Part shown: positions 47,515-55,367 of the stretch, in pieces
How positions within the stretch are numbered: position 1 is the stretch's first letter
How the letters are laid out: the number at the start of each line of letters is the position of its first letter
DNA from: an uncultured Mediterraneibacter sp.
GTDB taxonomy: Bacteria; Bacillota; Clostridia; Lachnospirales; Lachnospiraceae
Assembly (NCBI GenBank): GCA_944377745.1
Contig: CALWFV010000004.1
Coordinates: 62,001-126,000 of the forward strand
Reading direction: 5' to 3'
Length of the DNA stretch: 64,000 nt
Notes under the pieces: generated by a model
What the model was told of the DNA's origin: nothing
The model's input: only the letters and a program-made list of their open reading frames with translations
The model's database searches: none
Translations under genes and position numbers: made by a program

Positions 47515-48180
47515 ATGAAAAAACCAACCATTAGTCAATATTTGTTATCAACTTGTTTATTCATAATTGATGAATTAAATGAACAATATGGGAGATTGTC
47601 TAAAGAAGAGCTCAAAGAGATAGCTGATTACAAATATAATGAAATGGATATTACAGTTAGACTGGGGTATCCTTTTAAACAAACTGTTCACTACACAGTA
47701 GGAGATGCTAAGAAAAATGGAAGTAAGATAAATCATGACTTGTATGTTGAATCTAAAGACTTTAAAATCGAAATTAAATATTTAAAAAACTGGAAAAGTA
47801 CTTCGGGTACTAATTCTGCTAGTAAAACATGGGGCGAATATCAGAAAGATTTTGACTGGCTAATTGAGGAAATTGAAAAAGGCTATAAGAATAAACGTGC
47901 TTTTGTGATTGGATGGTTTAATTGTGTGGACTCAATTACACAGTATTTACAGTTGGGGAGTGGTGCCGGAAGTAAACCATTAGTTAACGAGGAAAGATTA
48001 GCATATTTTCCATTCCTAAGAAAAACTAAGATTCCAACATATACTTCAGATATAGTTTACAATTATGATAGAGCATACCGAGAGCTTTCATTAGATTTAA
48101 TAGGTGAAACCAATCCCAATTGTAACTGCTTATTTTTGGGAAATGAGAATGATGTGTTCCACTTTGCTGTATTTTATTAA
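47515..48180 (+). CDS. Orphan protein with PD-(D/E)XK-like motif
   Basis: A 221-residue protein I cannot assign to a family. Base composition is distinctly AT-rich compared with its neighbours, which suggests recent transfer. The segment INHDLYVESKDFKIEIKYLK shows an aspartate followed by an E-I-K triplet on a predicted strand, the pattern of PD-(D/E)XK nucleases. A preceding helix has the acidic stretch SKEELKEIADYKYNEMD. There is no methyltransferase or helicase beside it. It may be a solitary nuclease or effector in the island shared with the DUF3990 pair. The start follows AGGGGAGATATAA. Confidence 0.6.
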   Translation: MKKPTISQYLLSTCLFIIDELNEQYGRLSKEELKEIADYKYNEMDITVRLGYPFKQTVHYTVGDAKKNGSKINHDLYVESKDFKIEIKYLKNWKSTSGTNSASKTWGEYQKDFDWLIEEIEKGYKNKRAFVIGWFNCVDSITQYLQLGSGAGSKPLVNEERLAYFPFLRKTKIPTYTSDIVYNYDRAYRELSLDLIGETNPNCNCLFLGNENDVFHFAVFY

Positions 48181-48242
48181 TTACAGTTTGCTGAAGATAG
48201 GAACAAGCTGAAAAGCCCTAATTTGTGAAGGAGTAAACGTAT

Positions 48243-48695
48243 ATGATTTTATATCATGGGAGTAATGTCATAGTTCAGGAACCGCAGATCTTGGAAAATG
48301 GATTTTACAAAGATTTCGGCTACGGATTTTATTGTACAATTATAGAAAAACAGGCAAAACGCTGGGCGTTGACAAAACGTAGAAAGCATATTGTGAATTT
48401 TTATGAATATTTACCTGATAAGGATCTGAACATAAAAAAGTTTAGTGAAATGACAGAGGAGTGGCTACAGTTTGTCGTAAACTGTCGGCTTGGTTTAAAA
48501 CATGATTATGACATTGTTGAGGGACCGATGGCGGATGATACAATCTGGGATTATGTTGAAGATTATATGGCTGAACGAATTTCGAAAGCGGCTTTCTGGG
48601 AACTGGTTAAGTTTAAGTATCCGACACATCAGATTGTATTCTGCACAGAGAAAGCATTACAGACTATCAAATTTGAAGGGAGCTATTCGCTATGA
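48243..48695 (+). CDS. DUF3990 ADP-ribosyltransferase-fold protein, likely toxin
   Basis: A 150-residue DUF3990 protein, a family placed in the ADP-ribosyltransferase clan by fold. The N-terminal LYHGSNVIVQEPQI and KDFGYGFYCTIIEKQAKRWA are its hallmarks, where the histidine and the FYxT motif would shape an NAD site. Families of this type often act as toxins with a neighbouring antidote. It is AT-rich like the gene before it. Its stop overlaps the start of the next gene by four bases, so the two are translated together. The start lacks a canonical Shine-Dalgarno apart from GAAGGAG further upstream. Confidence 0.78.
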   Translation: MILYHGSNVIVQEPQILENGFYKDFGYGFYCTIIEKQAKRWALTKRRKHIVNFYEYLPDKDLNIKKFSEMTEEWLQFVVNCRLGLKHDYDIVEGPMADDTIWDYVEDYMAERISKAAFWELVKFKYPTHQIVFCTEKALQTIKFEGSYSL

Positions 48696-49162
48696 CAAAC
48701 AAATTTTTCCCGGAAGAGCAAATAACCGAGAATGATCTTTATTTTTTATGTTATATGATAGAACGCGTAGCAAGGAAATTACATCAGAAAAACAAATATG
48801 TTGTAAATTCTATCCCAAAAGATGAGTGGGTGCGTCTGATCAGTCTGGCCAATGTACTTCACTGTGAGAATCCTCTGAAGATTGAAGATGAATGGATTGA
48901 AGAGTATAAGCTGGCAAAGGGAAATTTTGATATAACGGATGTGGATTCAGAGCTGGTAGATGAGATCCCATCAGAAACACAGATGGGGAAGGTGTATACA
49001 AGGCTGATTCTGTCAACGTTACAGCCGGAGGAAGATTATATTGATGGAATGATCCGAGTATATAACGATGAAATATGTGATACGATTGATAATTACAACA
49101 GCAGTGCATATTATGAACCGTCTTATGTAATAACAAGGGCGTATAATAATGGAGGCTTTTAA
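48692..49162 (+). CDS. Partner of the DUF3990 protein, candidate antitoxin
   Basis: A 156-residue acidic protein of unknown fold. The first 80 residues (ENDLYFLCYMIERVARKLH, then EWVRLISLANVLH) loosely resemble the small DUF3791 proteins that accompany DUF3990 genes in other Firmicutes; the C-terminal part is a separate conserved block ending in YYEPSYVITRAYNNGGF. ATGA overlap with the toxin-like gene indicates a two-gene unit. Antidote function is inference. Confidence 0.6.
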   Translation: MTNKFFPEEQITENDLYFLCYMIERVARKLHQKNKYVVNSIPKDEWVRLISLANVLHCENPLKIEDEWIEEYKLAKGNFDITDVDSELVDEIPSETQMGKVYTRLILSTLQPEEDYIDGMIRVYNDEICDTIDNYNSSAYYEPSYVITRAYNNGGF

Positions 49163-49223
49163 AGAGCAGAAAAACGCACTTGGATACGTTTTGGAGAGCC
49201 GTATTACAAGCAGGGAGGTTTGT

Positions 49224-49258
49224 AAGAGAGTGGGTAGATGATATTCCGCTCTCTTTTT
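49224..49258 (+). terminator. Terminator after the DUF3990 pair
   Basis: AAGAGAGTGG (49224-49233) pairs with CCGCTCTCTT (49246-49255), one G-T pair, followed by further T. Confidence 0.8.
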
Positions 49259-49275
49259 GTATGAGCAAAAATAGA

Positions 49276-49305
49276 ATGACAGGGAAATATTTAGGGTGTT
49301 ATAAT
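49276..49305 (+). promoter_or_regulatory. Candidate promoter of the DUF3784 gene
   Basis: ATGACA (49276-49281) and TATAAT (49300-49305) with an 18-base spacer. Confidence 0.5.
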
Positions 49306-49370
49306 AGATCAAACAGTTTGACAGCTTGGAAGTTGTTGAACGAAAAGTCCAAATACGTGGAGGTGATTTT

Positions 49371-49687
49371 ATGCGCTGGTTTGAATTGATTTTTCTATTA
49401 GTAGTAGGCAGTATATTTTTCAGTTTGGGTTGGAAGATATGGAAAAAAAAATTTCGTTAATTCATGATTATCACTATAAGAAAGTAAAAGATATTGATAT
49501 AAAAGCGTATACAGCGCAAATAGGAAAATCACATTTAATTGTTGGCACAGGAATTATACTGACAGGTATAATTGATTTTTTTACAGATACCTTATTCGGT
49601 TGGTGGGTTTGTGGGCTTACTTTTTGTACAGGGCTAGTTATGATAATTCATGCTCAGATAAAGTATAATCTCCGAGAAAATTTTTGA
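49371..49687 (+). pseudogene. DUF3784 membrane protein split by a frameshift at A9
   Basis: ATG 49371 sits behind a perfect GTGGAGGTGATTTT site and encodes MRWFELIFLLVVGSIFFSLG, then WKIWKKKFR and stop at 49460. The frame one base back, from the same A9 run (49443-49451), continues as KKKISLIHDYHYKKVKDIDI through two more membrane helices to 49687. Together they make a complete DUF3784-like protein of about 105 residues. One extra A would restore the frame. It is either a real mutation, a sequence error, or slippage on the run. Confidence 0.75.
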
Positions 49688-49703
49688 AAATACTATTGTG
49701 TAT

Positions 49704-49732
49704 TTGCTTCAACTTGTTTATTCTATTATAGT
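49704..49732 (+). promoter_or_regulatory. Promoter of purC
   Basis: TTGCTT (49704-49709) and TATAGT (49727-49732) with a 17-base spacer, 34 bases before the start. Confidence 0.6.
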
Positions 49733-49766
49733 ACAGCAACAATCAATATAAAGCGAGGTAGAGAAG

Positions 49767-50630
49767 ATGAAACCTGTAAAAGAAGGAAAAGTGCGCGAGA
49801 TTTATGACAATGGCGACAATCTGATCATGGTCGCAACAGACCGGATCAGCTGCTTTGATGTCATCCTGAAAAATACTGTGACAAAAAAGGGAACTGTCCT
49901 GACACAGATGTCCAAATTCTGGTTTGAGATGACGGAAGATATCCTTCCAAATCATATGATCTCCACAGATGTAAAGGACATGCCGGAATTTTTCCAGCAG
50001 CCTCAGTTTGACGGCAACAGCATGATGTGCCGGAAGCTCAACATGCTTCCCATCGAGTGTATCGTCCGCGGTTACATAACAGGAAGCGGCTGGGCAAGCT
50101 ATCAGAAAGACGGTACAGTGTGTGGCATCAAACTTCCGGAAGGACTGAAAGAATCTGACAAACTGCCGGAACCGATCTATACTCCTTCGACCAAAGCGGA
50201 GATCGGCGATCATGACGAGAACATTTCCTATGAGCAGAGCGTTGCTCATCTGGAGAAACATTTCCCGGGAAAAGGTGAGGAGTACGCTTCAAAGCTTCGT
50301 GATTACACCATCGCTCTTTACAAGAAATGTGCGGATTACGCTCTGAGCCGCGGCATCATCATTGCGGATACGAAATTCGAGTTCGGCCTTGATAAGGAAG
50401 GAAATATCGTTCTCGGCGACGAGATGCTGACGCCGGACAGCTCACGTTTCTGGCCGGCAGACGGATATGAGCCGGGACACGGACAGCCGTCCTTTGACAA
50501 GCAGTTTGCCCGCGACTGGCTGAAAGCCAACCCGGACAATGACTGGACTCTTCCGGATGATATCGTTCAGAAGACGATCGACAAGTATCTCCAGAGCTAT
50601 GAGATGCTGACAGGAAAGAAGCTGCAGTAA
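49767..50630 (+). CDS. purC: SAICAR synthetase
   Basis: A 287-residue purine-synthesis ligase joining CAIR and aspartate. KPVKEGKVREIYD, TDRISCFDVI, ECIVRGYITGSGWASY and GDEMLTPDSSRFWPAD are diagnostic. The start follows GCGAGGTAGAGAAG. No other pur genes are adjacent in the window, so purC is isolated here, next to the AT-rich island. Length is typical of the longer purC type. Confidence 0.97.
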   Translation: MKPVKEGKVREIYDNGDNLIMVATDRISCFDVILKNTVTKKGTVLTQMSKFWFEMTEDILPNHMISTDVKDMPEFFQQPQFDGNSMMCRKLNMLPIECIVRGYITGSGWASYQKDGTVCGIKLPEGLKESDKLPEPIYTPSTKAEIGDHDENISYEQSVAHLEKHFPGKGEEYASKLRDYTIALYKKCADYALSRGIIIADTKFEFGLDKEGNIVLGDEMLTPDSSRFWPADGYEPGHGQPSFDKQFARDWLKANPDNDWTLPDDIVQKTIDKYLQSYEMLTGKKLQ

Positions 50631-50697
50631 AAAACAGAATGAATTGCAGGCTGTGGGACAGGACATATCCCGATGATCGGCCTGAATTATAAAAATG

Positions 50698-50761
50698 GGA
50701 AAGCCATACCTGAAAGGGACAGATAGCAGATGTTTCTCTATTCCTTCCGGTATGGCTTTCC
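50698..50761. repeat. Long hairpin between purC and the zinc alcohol dehydrogenase
   Basis: A perfect 13-base stem (50698-50710 with 50749-50761) continues with imperfect pairing inward (ACCTGAAAGGGA with TCCTTCCGGT). No T run follows on the + strand, while CATTTTTATAATT follows on the - strand. It ends ten bases before the next ribosome binding site, so it could shape translation or processing. Confidence 0.65.
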
Positions 50762-50782
50762 TGGAATCTGAGAGGTGAAAGT

Positions 50783-51829
50783 ATGAAAGCGGTTGTGTAT
50801 AAAGGAAACGGGCAGGTTACTCTGGAAGAGCGACCCATGCCGGTACTGCAGGATGAGAGAGACGCGATCATTCAGGTCACTTTGACCACGATCTGCTCCA
50901 GTGATATCCATATCAAACACGGCGCAGTGCCAAGAGCAGTGCCGGGCACAATCCTGGGACACGAGTTTGTCGGAAGAGTTGTGGAGACAGGAAAAGCGGT
51001 GAAGAAAGTGAAACCGGGAGACCGGGTGGCAGTAAATGTGGAGACTTTCTGCGGAGAGTGTTTTTTCTGCAAAAGAGGCTTTGTCAACAACTGTACGGAC
51101 GAGCACGGCGGCTGGGCTTTGGGATGCAGGATGGACGGAGGACAGGCGGAATATGCCCGGATCCCCTATGCGGATAACGGCCTGACAGTTATCCCGGACA
51201 ACGTGACGGACGAACAGGCCTTGTTTAACGGAGATATCCTGTCTACCGGATACTGGGCTGCTAAGATCGGCGAGATCAATCCTGCCGACACAGTGGCTGT
51301 GATCGGTGCGGGACCAACGGGGCTCTGTACCATGATGTGCGCCCGCCTGTACACTCCTGCAAAGATCATCGCCATTGATACGGATGAGTACAGACTGGCT
51401 CTCGCAAAGGAAAAAGGGCTTGCCGATATCACTCTCGTCGCTGGCAGAGACAGGGTGGAAGAAGAGGTCCTCAAAGTATCCGGAGGCAGAGGTGCGGATA
51501 CAGTATTTGAAGTGGCAGGAGAGGAAGACACGTTCCAGACTGCCTGGAAGATCGCAAGACCAAATGCGGTTGTGGTGATCGTGGCAATGTACGAAGAACC
51601 TCAGATGCTTCCTCTTCCGGATATGTATGGGAAGAACCTTGTGTTTAAGACAGGTGGAGTGGATGGAAGTTACTGTCAGGAGATCATGGACCTGACTGCC
51701 TGCGGTAAACTGGACGCAGGATTTTTCATCACACACCGCTGCGGACTGGATGAGATTATGGATGCGTATGATATCTTTGAAAATAAGAGAGATCATGTGA
51801 TCAAATATGCGATAAAACCTGGCGATTGA
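50783..51829 (+). CDS. Zinc-dependent alcohol dehydrogenase
   Basis: A 348-residue medium-chain dehydrogenase. Catalytic-zinc residues are Cys38-region TICSSDIH and GHEFVG; the structural zinc is bound by FCGECFFCKRGFVNNC. The NAD motif VIGAGPTGLCTMMCA follows. Substrate is unknown; similar proteins act on secondary alcohols, polyols or threonine. The start follows GAGAGGTGAAAGT. It is preceded by a long hairpin and followed by a 180-base gap before a fusion gene. Confidence 0.9.
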   Translation: MKAVVYKGNGQVTLEERPMPVLQDERDAIIQVTLTTICSSDIHIKHGAVPRAVPGTILGHEFVGRVVETGKAVKKVKPGDRVAVNVETFCGECFFCKRGFVNNCTDEHGGWALGCRMDGGQAEYARIPYADNGLTVIPDNVTDEQALFNGDILSTGYWAAKIGEINPADTVAVIGAGPTGLCTMMCARLYTPAKIIAIDTDEYRLALAKEKGLADITLVAGRDRVEEEVLKVSGGRGADTVFEVAGEEDTFQTAWKIARPNAVVVIVAMYEEPQMLPLPDMYGKNLVFKTGGVDGSYCQEIMDLTACGKLDAGFFITHRCGLDEIMDAYDIFENKRDHVIKYAIKPGD

Positions 51830-52011
51830 TAACAAGCTTATCATATGCTTCATTCTCTTGATCTCTGGTACATCTCCGGCATTTGCACAGCCATATGGGA
51901 ATGGGATTTATTATAGATGATAAAGGGCTCTGGCCCCGGGTTCTGGGACTAGAAATGCCGTTTCCCGAGGAGGGATATGATAAATATTTATAATGTAGGA
52001 GGATATATTCC

Positions 52012-54576
52012 ATGCATATACTTAATATCGCGCTCTTACAGATCGCGCCCTGCGGCAGTCTGGAAGGAAATCTTGAAAAAGGGATACAAGCCTGCCAAAA
52101 GGCAAAGAAGCTGGGAGCGGACATTGCTCTGTTTCCCGAAATGTGGAGCAATGGTTACCGGATCTATGACCGCCCGGCGAAAGAATGGAAAGCGGAAGCG
52201 ATATCTTCCAACAGCAGTTTTGTCAACACATTCAGAAGTCTTGCCGAGGAACTGGACATGGCGGTCGGCATCACGCTGCTTGAAAAGTACGGTGACAGCG
52301 CCCGGAACACGCTGATCCTGTTTGACCGTCACGGAAAGAGTGCGCTGACTTATGCAAAAGTGCATACCTGTGATTTCAGTGTGGAGAAAGATCTGACACG
52401 GGGAGAAGAATTCTGCACAACAGAGCTGGATACCGCATGTGGTCCGGTCAACGTCGGCGCCATGATCTGCTACGACAGGGAATTTCCGGAGAGTGCCAGG
52501 ATACTCATGCTCCAGGGAGCGGAACTGATCCTTGTGCCGAACGCCTGCCCTATGGAGATTAACCGTCTTTCTCAACTTCGGGCGAGAGCTTATGAAAATA
52601 TGCTGGCGATCGCTACCTGCAATTATCCCGAAAATGTCCCCGACTGCAATGGGAGATCTACCGTCTTCGACGGTGTGGCATATCTGCCGGAAATGGAAGG
52701 ATCCCGTGACATCTGTATTCTGGAAGCGGATGGGAAAGAAGGAATTTATCTGGCCGAACTTGACCTGGATCGTCTGAGGCAGTACCGGAAGAGCGAGGTG
52801 CACGGCAATGCCTACCGCCGACCCGAGAAATATGCGGTGCTGACATCGACGGAAATACGAGAACCTTTTATAAGATCGGAGAGACGCAGTAGCCAGAATT
52901 CCGGAAAAAGATCGAAAAGAAAGTTGTTGATCGGGGCTCAGGATTTCCGCTATTTACGGGAACGAAATGCTTACTATGTTGACAAAACCAGCTTTGTAGA
53001 AGAATTTCTGGATTCCTGGTATCAGGTGACGCTTGTTACACGCCCCAGGCGTTTTGGAAAGACTCTCAATATGTCTATGCTTGCGGAATTTCTCGACTGT
53101 ACGAAAGAATCATCAGCGATATTTGTGGGGACGAAGATCAGTAAGAGTGAATTCATGGATGAGATCAATCAGTCTCCGGTTGTATCACTTTCTTTTTTGA
53201 ATGTCAGGGCGGATACTGCACATGAAATGATTTCGCAGATCAGTACAACACTGCGTGAAGAATATACACGCTATTATCCTTTTATAAGTGACGGAACAGT
53301 GGCTGATGAACAGAAAAAAATGTTTGATCAGAATTACGAATGCTTCACTCAGGCAGGAAACATAGAAGAAAAAGCAGAATGTCTGACTCATGCGATCACA
53401 GATTTATGCCGGATTCTGGAAGCATATTACAGCAAAAAAGTATATCTTCTTCTGGATGAGTACGATACGCCTTTTATCACGGCAAATTCGAAAGGATATT
53501 ACAGTGAAGTACGCGGCATTCTTTCCGGGATGTTGAGTTCAGCTCTGAAAGGAAATCCTTCTCTGGAAAAAGCCATGCTCACCGGAATCCAGCGGGTGGC
53601 GAAAGAGAATATATTTTCCGGACTGAATAATCTGGCAGTCTGTACAGTGGCGGATTCAGAGTATGAGGACTGTTTCGGGTTTACCGAAGAGGAAGTGAGG
53701 GAACTGCTTGAATACTGTGGCGCTGATTTTACAGAAGAAATCAGAGAGATGTATGACGGTTATCGCATCGGAACGGCAGAAGTGTATAATCCCTGGTCCG
53801 TCTCCTGCTATGCGGCGCGAAGGAAATTGCAGCCATATTGGGTAAATACCAGCGAGAACAGTATTCTCAAAAACGCACTCAAAGAACGGTCTGAGACCTT
53901 TTGCAGGGATTATAACGAATTGATCGAACACGGAACCGCGGAGGTTAATGCAGAACTGTCTACCGCATATTATGAGAATCCGGATGATACCTGTCTCTGG
54001 GGACTTCTGATCAATGCCGGGATGCTGACGATTGCGGAAGATGTCGGGGATTCCCGTTACAGACTGCGGATACCAAACCAGGAAGTATGGAAAGCGTTCC
54101 GGGAATTGACTGCATTTTATCTCCAGGTAGAAGAGGGAATTATAGACACGCTGCTATATCATTTGTGTAAAGGCAACATGGAGCGATTTGCAGAGGAATA
54201 TCAGCGCCTTCTGTTAAAACTTCCGTCATACCATGATCTGAAGAGCGAGAACAGCTATCATATGATGATGCTTGGAATGTGTGCCTTTCTCCATCAGACT
54301 CACAGAGTCGAGAGCAACCGGGAAAGCGGAAACGGAAGGGGAGATATTCTTCTCTATTCCAAAAAGACCGATTATCTTAATTTTGTCCTTGAGTTTAAGT
54401 ATACAAAGGACACTGAAAAAGACCTGGAAAAGCTGGCTTTGAGCGCAGTACATCAGGCTGAAGAAAAGCAATATGACGCCTTGATGAAGGGAGAAGTGGT
54501 CTATGTCGGACTCGCGCATTGCGGGAAGCATGCGGAACTGAAGTGGACGAAAAAGGTCATTGACGGAGTTTCTTAA
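52012..54576 (+). CDS. Carbon-nitrogen hydrolase fused to AAA-like ATPase/PD-(D/E)XK protein
   Basis: An 854-residue fusion. Residues 1-285 are a nitrilase-superfamily amidohydrolase with the triad Glu43 (FPEMW), Lys116 (YAKVH) and Cys153 (ICYDRE). Residues about 300-600 match the AAA-ATPase-like family: YVDKTSF, a P-loop-like RPRRFGKT at 344-351 and Walker B LLLDEYD near 479-485. Residues about 720-854 carry a PD-(D/E)XK_9 nuclease signature, Asp778 (GDILLYS) and EFKY (794-797). The hydrolase ends at its usual length and a short basic linker (KRSKRK) joins the parts. The second part alone is a common, dispersed gut-bacterial family. The start follows TAGGAGG. Confidence 0.85.
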   Translation: MHILNIALLQIAPCGSLEGNLEKGIQACQKAKKLGADIALFPEMWSNGYRIYDRPAKEWKAEAISSNSSFVNTFRSLAEELDMAVGITLLEKYGDSARNTLILFDRHGKSALTYAKVHTCDFSVEKDLTRGEEFCTTELDTACGPVNVGAMICYDREFPESARILMLQGAELILVPNACPMEINRLSQLRARAYENMLAIATCNYPENVPDCNGRSTVFDGVAYLPEMEGSRDICILEADGKEGIYLAELDLDRLRQYRKSEVHGNAYRRPEKYAVLTSTEIREPFIRSERRSSQNSGKRSKRKLLIGAQDFRYLRERNAYYVDKTSFVEEFLDSWYQVTLVTRPRRFGKTLNMSMLAEFLDCTKESSAIFVGTKISKSEFMDEINQSPVVSLSFLNVRADTAHEMISQISTTLREEYTRYYPFISDGTVADEQKKMFDQNYECFTQAGNIEEKAECLTHAITDLCRILEAYYSKKVYLLLDEYDTPFITANSKGYYSEVRGILSGMLSSALKGNPSLEKAMLTGIQRVAKENIFSGLNNLAVCTVADSEYEDCFGFTEEEVRELLEYCGADFTEEIREMYDGYRIGTAEVYNPWSVSCYAARRKLQPYWVNTSENSILKNALKERSETFCRDYNELIEHGTAEVNAELSTAYYENPDDTCLWGLLINAGMLTIAEDVGDSRYRLRIPNQEVWKAFRELTAFYLQVEEGIIDTLLYHLCKGNMERFAEEYQRLLLKLPSYHDLKSENSYHMMMLGMCAFLHQTHRVESNRESGNGRGDILLYSKKTDYLNFVLEFKYTKDTEKDLEKLALSAVHQAEEKQYDALMKGEVVYVGLAHCGKHAELKWTKKVIDGVS

Positions 54577-54686
54577 AATGTTTTATAATAATATCAGTTG
54601 CCCGGCAGGCTTTGAATGCTTGCCGGGCGTTTCGCTTTTTATGACACAGCGGGAATGAAGCATTAAGAGAAATGGAGGATGATGAG

Positions 54687-54988
54687 ATGGCCTCTCATGA
54701 AGTTAAGATCAGAGTGATGAAAACAGTATCGGAAGGAACAAAAGAGATCATACGCAGAAGAGTAAAAAAGAGAATATTGAAAATTTGCTGCAGGAGAAGC
54801 CGGCGCTTGCTCTGGTTCACGGAGACGTCTGCGAGATGATCTACGCAAGTGATGTTGCACAGAAAGCATCGGATGTGGAAGTGTTTGAAATAATGGGCAG
54901 CTGCCCTCAGCATATGACATGCCTCGGGATCCTGGGAGACGCCTCCGCAGTAGAGACGGCCGTACAGAGGGTCAGAAACGAGATCTAA
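54687..54988 (+). pseudogene. Lone BMC-domain-like protein with frameshift at A6
   Basis: From ATG 54687 (after AGAAATGGAGGATGATGAG) the frame reads MASHEVKIRVMKTVSEG and on to RRRVKK, then leaves the family. One frame back from the A6 run (54764-54769) continues as ENIENLLQEKPALALVHG, then YASDVAQKASDVEVFEI and ILGDASAVETAV to 54988. The second part resembles a bacterial microcompartment shell domain. One extra A would restore a protein of about 100 residues. No other microcompartment genes occur in the window. Family assignment is moderate. Confidence 0.6.
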
Positions 54989-54996
54989 AACAGTAC

Positions 54997-55025
54997 TTGA
55001 AACATATTATTTCTTATGATACTAT
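54997..55025 (+). promoter_or_regulatory. Promoter of the RNHCP leader
   Basis: TTGAAA (54997-55002) and TACTAT (55020-55025) with a 17-base spacer. Confidence 0.55.
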
Positions 55026-55055
55026 AAGGAAAGCAAAAGTAAGGGAGGTGGCTTG

Positions 55056-55073
55056 ATGTCGGCTATTCGCTAA
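55056..55073 (+). CDS. Possible leader peptide MSAIR
   Basis: ATG TCG GCT ATT CGC TAA, five bases after GGGAGGTG, the strongest ribosome binding site in the region. Such a short frame would be unremarkable by sequence alone; the strong site and the downstream terminator suggest a translated leader of an attenuator. Confidence 0.35.
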   Translation: MSAIR

Positions 55074-55152
55074 CATAGGGACAATCGTTTTTCTCATCAG
55101 AATTGTTTACGATGAGTTCTTTTGTCGTACCTGTTTGCGGATAGGATCATCA

Positions 55153-55235
55153 GGCTGTCTTTTTTCGGGCGGTTTATTTTTGTACGCCCAAAACAGAGGA
55201 AGAACAGCCGGAGAGTACTCCGGCTCATTTTATTT
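55153..55235 (+). promoter_or_regulatory. Candidate attenuator with mutually exclusive hairpins
   Basis: GGCTGT (55153-55158) can pair with ACAGCC (55204-55209), with GGGCG/CGCCC inside. The same ACAGCC is needed for the terminator stem AGCCGGAG/CTCCGGCT (55206-55213, 55218-55225) followed by CATTTTATTT. The two folds exclude each other. Confidence 0.5.
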
Positions 55236-55299
55236 ACTGGTACAGGGATATTGTATTAGTATTCTATAGTCGTGATGGATAACAGCGGGACAGGTATGC

Positions 55300-55331
55300 G
55301 GATAACTCAATGTAACGGGTTATCCTTTTTT
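55300..55331 (+). terminator. Second leader terminator
   Basis: GGATAAC (55300-55306) pairs with GTTATCC (55319-55325), followed by six T, just upstream of the first RNHCP gene. Confidence 0.75.
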
Positions 55332-55367
55332 ATTTTTGAAAAAATTATCAGGGAGAAATAAAAGATC

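Larger units (their letters stand above)
54989..55367 (+). other. 379-base structured leader ahead of the RNHCP genes
   Basis: No ordinary gene is supported. The stretch contains a promoter, a five-codon reading frame behind a very strong ribosome binding site, two competing hairpins and two terminators, described in separate entries. Confidence 0.6.

Noticed and set aside
49180..49389. A 69-codon plus-strand frame between the DUF3990 unit and the DUF3784 gene
   Set aside because: It runs through the terminator at 49224-49258 and the next promoter, without a ribosome binding site.
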